A DNA stretch of 64,000 nucleotides from positions 1,565,662 through 1,629,661 of the forward strand of contig NZ_KK211189.1 of the NCBI RefSeq assembly GCF_000620845.1, read 5' to 3'. Numbering within the stretch: position 1 is the stretch's first letter; every line of letters begins with the position of its first letter. This DNA is from Exiguobacterium marinum DSM 16307. Lineage in GTDB: Bacteria > Bacillota > Bacilli > Exiguobacteriales > Exiguobacteriaceae. Below, piece after piece: positions 61,480 through 64,000 of the stretch. A program made the position numbers and the translations under genes. The notes below the pieces were generated by a model, which was given only the letters and a program-made list of their open reading frames with translations, was not told where the DNA came from and searched no databases.

Positions 61480-62196
61480 ATGGCTGAGAAAACGAAAATT
61501 TTAGTAGTCGACGACGAAGAAAGAATTCGCCGACTTTTGAAGATGTACTTAGAACGCGAACAATATGTGATTGAAGAGGCAGTCAATGGCGAAGAGGCAC
61601 TCGCACTCGCCCTTGAAAACGAATACGATGTTATCTTGCTCGATTTGATGATGCCGAAGATGGATGGTGTTGAAGTGTGTACAGAGCTTCGAAAAACAAA
61701 AGCGACACCCGTCATTATGCTCACGGCGAAAGGTGAAGAAATCGATCGTGTTCAAGGATTTGAGGTCGGAGCGGACGATTACATCGTCAAACCGTTTAGC
61801 CCACGTGAAGTTGTGCTTCGCGTCAAGGCGCTCCTTCGTCGTTCAGGCTCAACAAAATTCATGCAGACGAGCGAAAAGTCAAAAGATTTGATCGTCTTTC
61901 CACACCTGACAATCGATAACGATGCTCACCGCGTCACGGTAGATGGGGAAGAGATCGCACTCACACCGAAAGAGTACGAATTATTATTCTTCCTCGCAAA
62001 ACAGGTGGACAAAGTCTTTTCGCGTGAACAGTTATTGAAAGAAGTATGGAACTACGAATTTTTCGGAGACCTTCGGACCGTCGATACACATGTGAAACGT
62101 CTTCGTGAGAAATTGAATCGGGTCTCTCCAGACGCCGCTCATATGATCACGACTGTATGGGGTGTCGGGTACAAGTTCGAAGCTGCCAGTGAATGA
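61480..62196 (+). CDS. resD: Two-component response regulator ResD
   Basis: This 238-residue OmpR-type regulator has a receiver with acidic residues at VVDDEERIRR, phosphoacceptor Asp55 in VILLDLMMPKMDG and Lys in YIVKPFS. A winged-helix output follows (LTPKEYELLFFLAKQ, TVWGVGYKFE). It controls respiration and cytochrome genes. ATG at 61480 follows AGGAGG with 9 bases; the longer frame to 61405 is rejected. It overlaps resE. Confidence 0.95.
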   Translation: MAEKTKILVVDDEERIRRLLKMYLEREQYVIEEAVNGEEALALALENEYDVILLDLMMPKMDGVEVCTELRKTKATPVIMLTAKGEEIDRVQGFEVGADDYIVKPFSPREVVLRVKALLRRSGSTKFMQTSEKSKDLIVFPHLTIDNDAHRVTVDGEEIALTPKEYELLFFLAKQVDKVFSREQLLKEVWNYEFFGDLRTVDTHVKRLREKLNRVSPDAAHMITTVWGVGYKFEAASE

Positions 62197-63902
62197 TGAT
62201 TCGTCGAAATAGTATCGTCACGAAACTGTGGCTGACGATTCTCGTTTTGGTCAGCGTGATCTTATTCATTGTCTCGGTATTGATGCTTGAATTTTTTAAT
62301 TCCTTTCACATCGACCAAGAACGAGGGCATCTCGCCAAACTCGGAGGTCAGGTTCAATCGGTATTGTTGAATGAAGGGGATACGTCACAGACGATTGATC
62401 AAATCATCGAAGTTTATGGTGCGAATTATATTCTCGAAAACGGTTCGGTTCGATCCAACTTTGGCAATCAAGTGGACGGTTTGATGGTTGAACTTGAGCG
62501 ACAAGATTGGGAAACGTACCAGGCGGTCGGGGAAACGGCCATCGGGAACTTCTCATCGTTTAACGATCAAGCGGCCCTTGCTTACCGAACGACATTCTCG
62601 TTATCAAACGGTCAATATACGCTGTACTTACTAGAACCCCTTGATGCAATCTCGAGTGCGAATGCGGGTGCGCGGACCATCATCTTGTGGACCGTCGCCT
62701 CGGCAATCATCGTCACGACCGTGTTTGCGTTCTTCTTATCGACACGGATCACGGCGCCTCTTCGAGAAATGCGGGACGCGGTAAACAAGACAGGTGAAGG
62801 GCAATTCGATTTACGTCTCGAGACGAAGACGCGAGATGAGATCGGTGAACTCGCCGCTTCCTTCAATGCGATGAGTAGCCAGTTGGCGAAGTATGTCGAT
62901 GCCCTTGACCGCGAACGATTGCAACTTGCATCGATTCTACGTTCGATGGCGGACGGTGTCATTACGCTCGACCGTCATGCGAACATCATTGTCACGAATC
63001 CGCAAGCGAGCCCGCTGCTTCAAGACGGGCAGCCCCATGAAGTCGTGCTCTCTCTTTATGAGGAAGTGATGGATGGGACATCTGAAAAGACGATTGAAGT
63101 GAAACAGGATGACCGCTACTACACATTGACGGTCACACCGCTCGTCGGTGAGGATGATTTTGAAGGGGCCGTCGTCGTCATTCGGGACACGTCTGAGAGT
63201 CATCGACTCGATAAGATGCGGACCGATTTTGTGGCGAATGTCAGTCATGAACTCAGGACACCGCTCGTGACGCTTCAAGGGTATTCAGAGGCAATTATCG
63301 ACGGCATGACAGAGAGTGACGAGGCAACGAAGGAGTTCGCCTCAATCATCTACGACGAATCACTACGCTTGGCCCGACTCGTCAACGATTTGCTGGATTT
63401 GGCACGCATCGAATCGGGTAAAGAGACGATGCAGTTCAGCTCGTTCGATATCGGGGAGTTCTTGCCGCGCGTCATGCGGAAGTTTAACCAAATGGCGTCT
63501 GAGAAGGAAATTCAATTACAGACAGACGTACCGCATCGACTCATCGAAGCGGACGGCGACCGACTCGAACAAGTGTTCACGAACTTGATCGGCAACGCCA
63601 TCGCCCATACCGACTCCGGAGAGATTCGAATCGAGGCGACCGAAATGTCCGACGGGATACAGATTCAATTGACCGATACGGGTCACGGGATTCCGAAAGA
63701 AGACTTACCGTTCGTGTTCGAGCGATTCTACAAAGCCGATAAGGCGCGGACGAGTGGTTCGAAAACAGGGACCGGGATTGGACTTGCCATCGTCAAGAAT
63801 GTGGTCGACGCCCATCATGGGACGGTCAACGTATCGAGTACAGCTGGTGTCGGTACGACATTTGAGATTTACTTACCATTTGAACAACCACACATCTCGT
63901 AA
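62193..63902 (+). CDS. resE: Two-component sensor histidine kinase ResE
   Basis: This 569-residue kinase has two membrane helices (LWLTILVLVSVILFIVSVLM; TIILWTVASAIIVTTVFAFF) enclosing an extracytoplasmic sensor of about 130 residues. HAMP (TRITAPLREMRDAVNK), PAS (LASILRSMADGVITL), HisKA with VANVSHELRTPLVTLQGYSE, and HATPase (NLIGNAIAHTD, DTGHGIPKEDLPFVFERFYK, TGIGLAIVKNV) follow. It phosphorylates ResD on low oxygen or redox cues. Two ATGs are possible at the start. Confidence 0.95.
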   Translation: MMIRRNSIVTKLWLTILVLVSVILFIVSVLMLEFFNSFHIDQERGHLAKLGGQVQSVLLNEGDTSQTIDQIIEVYGANYILENGSVRSNFGNQVDGLMVELERQDWETYQAVGETAIGNFSSFNDQAALAYRTTFSLSNGQYTLYLLEPLDAISSANAGARTIILWTVASAIIVTTVFAFFLSTRITAPLREMRDAVNKTGEGQFDLRLETKTRDEIGELAASFNAMSSQLAKYVDALDRERLQLASILRSMADGVITLDRHANIIVTNPQASPLLQDGQPHEVVLSLYEEVMDGTSEKTIEVKQDDRYYTLTVTPLVGEDDFEGAVVVIRDTSESHRLDKMRTDFVANVSHELRTPLVTLQGYSEAIIDGMTESDEATKEFASIIYDESLRLARLVNDLLDLARIESGKETMQFSSFDIGEFLPRVMRKFNQMASEKEIQLQTDVPHRLIEADGDRLEQVFTNLIGNAIAHTDSGEIRIEATEMSDGIQIQLTDTGHGIPKEDLPFVFERFYKADKARTSGSKTGTGIGLAIVKNVVDAHHGTVNVSSTAGVGTTFEIYLPFEQPHIS

Positions 63903-63927
63903 TGGTGACTCGTTTGAGTCACCATTT
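63901..63927. terminator. Terminator after resE
   Basis: AATGGTGACTC pairs with GAGTCACCATT around GTTT. The T-run is short. Confidence 0.75.
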
Positions 63928-63951
63928 GTGGCATTTTAAGGGGGGAGTCGT

Positions 63952-64000
63952 ATGAAAAGATATACACGAACTGGCGACACGGGTGAAACTTCTTTAATCG
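63952..64000 (+). CDS. PduO-type cob(I)alamin adenosyltransferase (5' end only)
   Basis: Sixteen residues, MKRYTRTGDTGETSLI, lie before the window ends. They match the conserved N-terminus MKIYTRTGDxGETSLI of PduO-type ATP:corrinoid adenosyltransferases, which convert cob(I)alamin to adenosylcobalamin. GGGGGAG lies 6 bases before the ATG. The piece is short but very distinctive. Confidence 0.8.
   Translation, partial: MKRYTRTGDTGETSLI

Noticed and set aside
1-64000. CRISPR arrays, tRNA or rRNA genes
   Set aside because: No regular repeat-spacer pattern, cloverleaf or rRNA stretch was seen by eye; a covariance search was not possible.

Overview
The window looks like chromosome from a non-sporulating member of the Bacillales, most likely Exiguobacterium or a close relative. 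This is inferred from protein style and gene order; no search was run. Long stretches follow Bacillus subtilis order (ptb-bcd-buk-lpdV-bkd, brx-artPQR, yqjA/yqjE/rnz, yqjP-yqjQ, nudF-fur-xerD-deoB-pupG, ppiB-ribT-DUF309-scpAB-rluB-resABCDE). The sporulation genes that sit inside these blocks in Bacillus are missing: spoIIM, the dacF-spoIIA-sigF segment and dacB-spmAB. No rRNA, tRNA or CRISPR array was seen.

1-7.2 kb is the branched-chain amino acid catabolic operon (end of ptb, bcd, buk, lpdV, bkdAA, bkdAB, bkdB), closed by a strong terminator. 7.2-13.3 kb holds two small membrane proteins, spo0M behind a sigma-W-type promoter, a methyltransferase, a bacilliredoxin, a DUF952 protein and an amino-acid ABC transporter (artPQR-like). 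13.3-20.9 kb has a UPF0173 hydrolase, an HD protein, a dienoyl-CoA reductase-like gene behind a TetR-type operator, a membrane-anchored glucosaminidase, a YqjA-like exporter, a 36-residue Prli42-like microprotein read antisense to its 3' end, a PepT-like peptidase, a 57-residue unannotated gene and RNase Z.

20.9-24.6 kb is an unusual ECF-type transporter module: unknown membrane protein, DUF4430 lipoprotein, EcfT-like, degenerate fused EcfA-like and EcfS-like proteins. 24.6-34 kb has an SDR, the two U32 genes (trhP1/trhP2), a MATE pump and an EamA permease. It also has a decayed YD/RHS-repeat gene, topB, and a 54-bp collapsed pair of IS3-type ends that supplies the stop codon of a small membrane protein.

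34-37.6 kb groups a receiver-PP2C phosphatase, CorA, an HPt protein and CheV. 37.7-39.3 kb is gapN with a cre-like site over its promoter. 39.4-46.2 kb is a tightly packed seven-gene run: yqjP, yqjQ, then a counterpart of the E. coli ynjB-C-D-F cluster with the permease split in two, then a SelD-N-terminus-type flavoprotein. This run and the ECF module are the best candidates for undescribed systems.

46.2-64 kb carries a lipoprotein, thioredoxin, PadR regulator and aldo/keto reductase, then nudF, fur, xerD, the deoB-pupG-pdp nucleoside salvage genes, ppiB, ribT-like, DUF309, scpA-scpB-rluB, cytochrome c maturation resABC with the resDE two-component system, and the first codons of a PduO-type cob(I)alamin adenosyltransferase. 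Many genes overlap or abut, TTG and GTG starts are common, and convergent genes repeatedly share a bidirectional terminator whose stem contains the stop codon.
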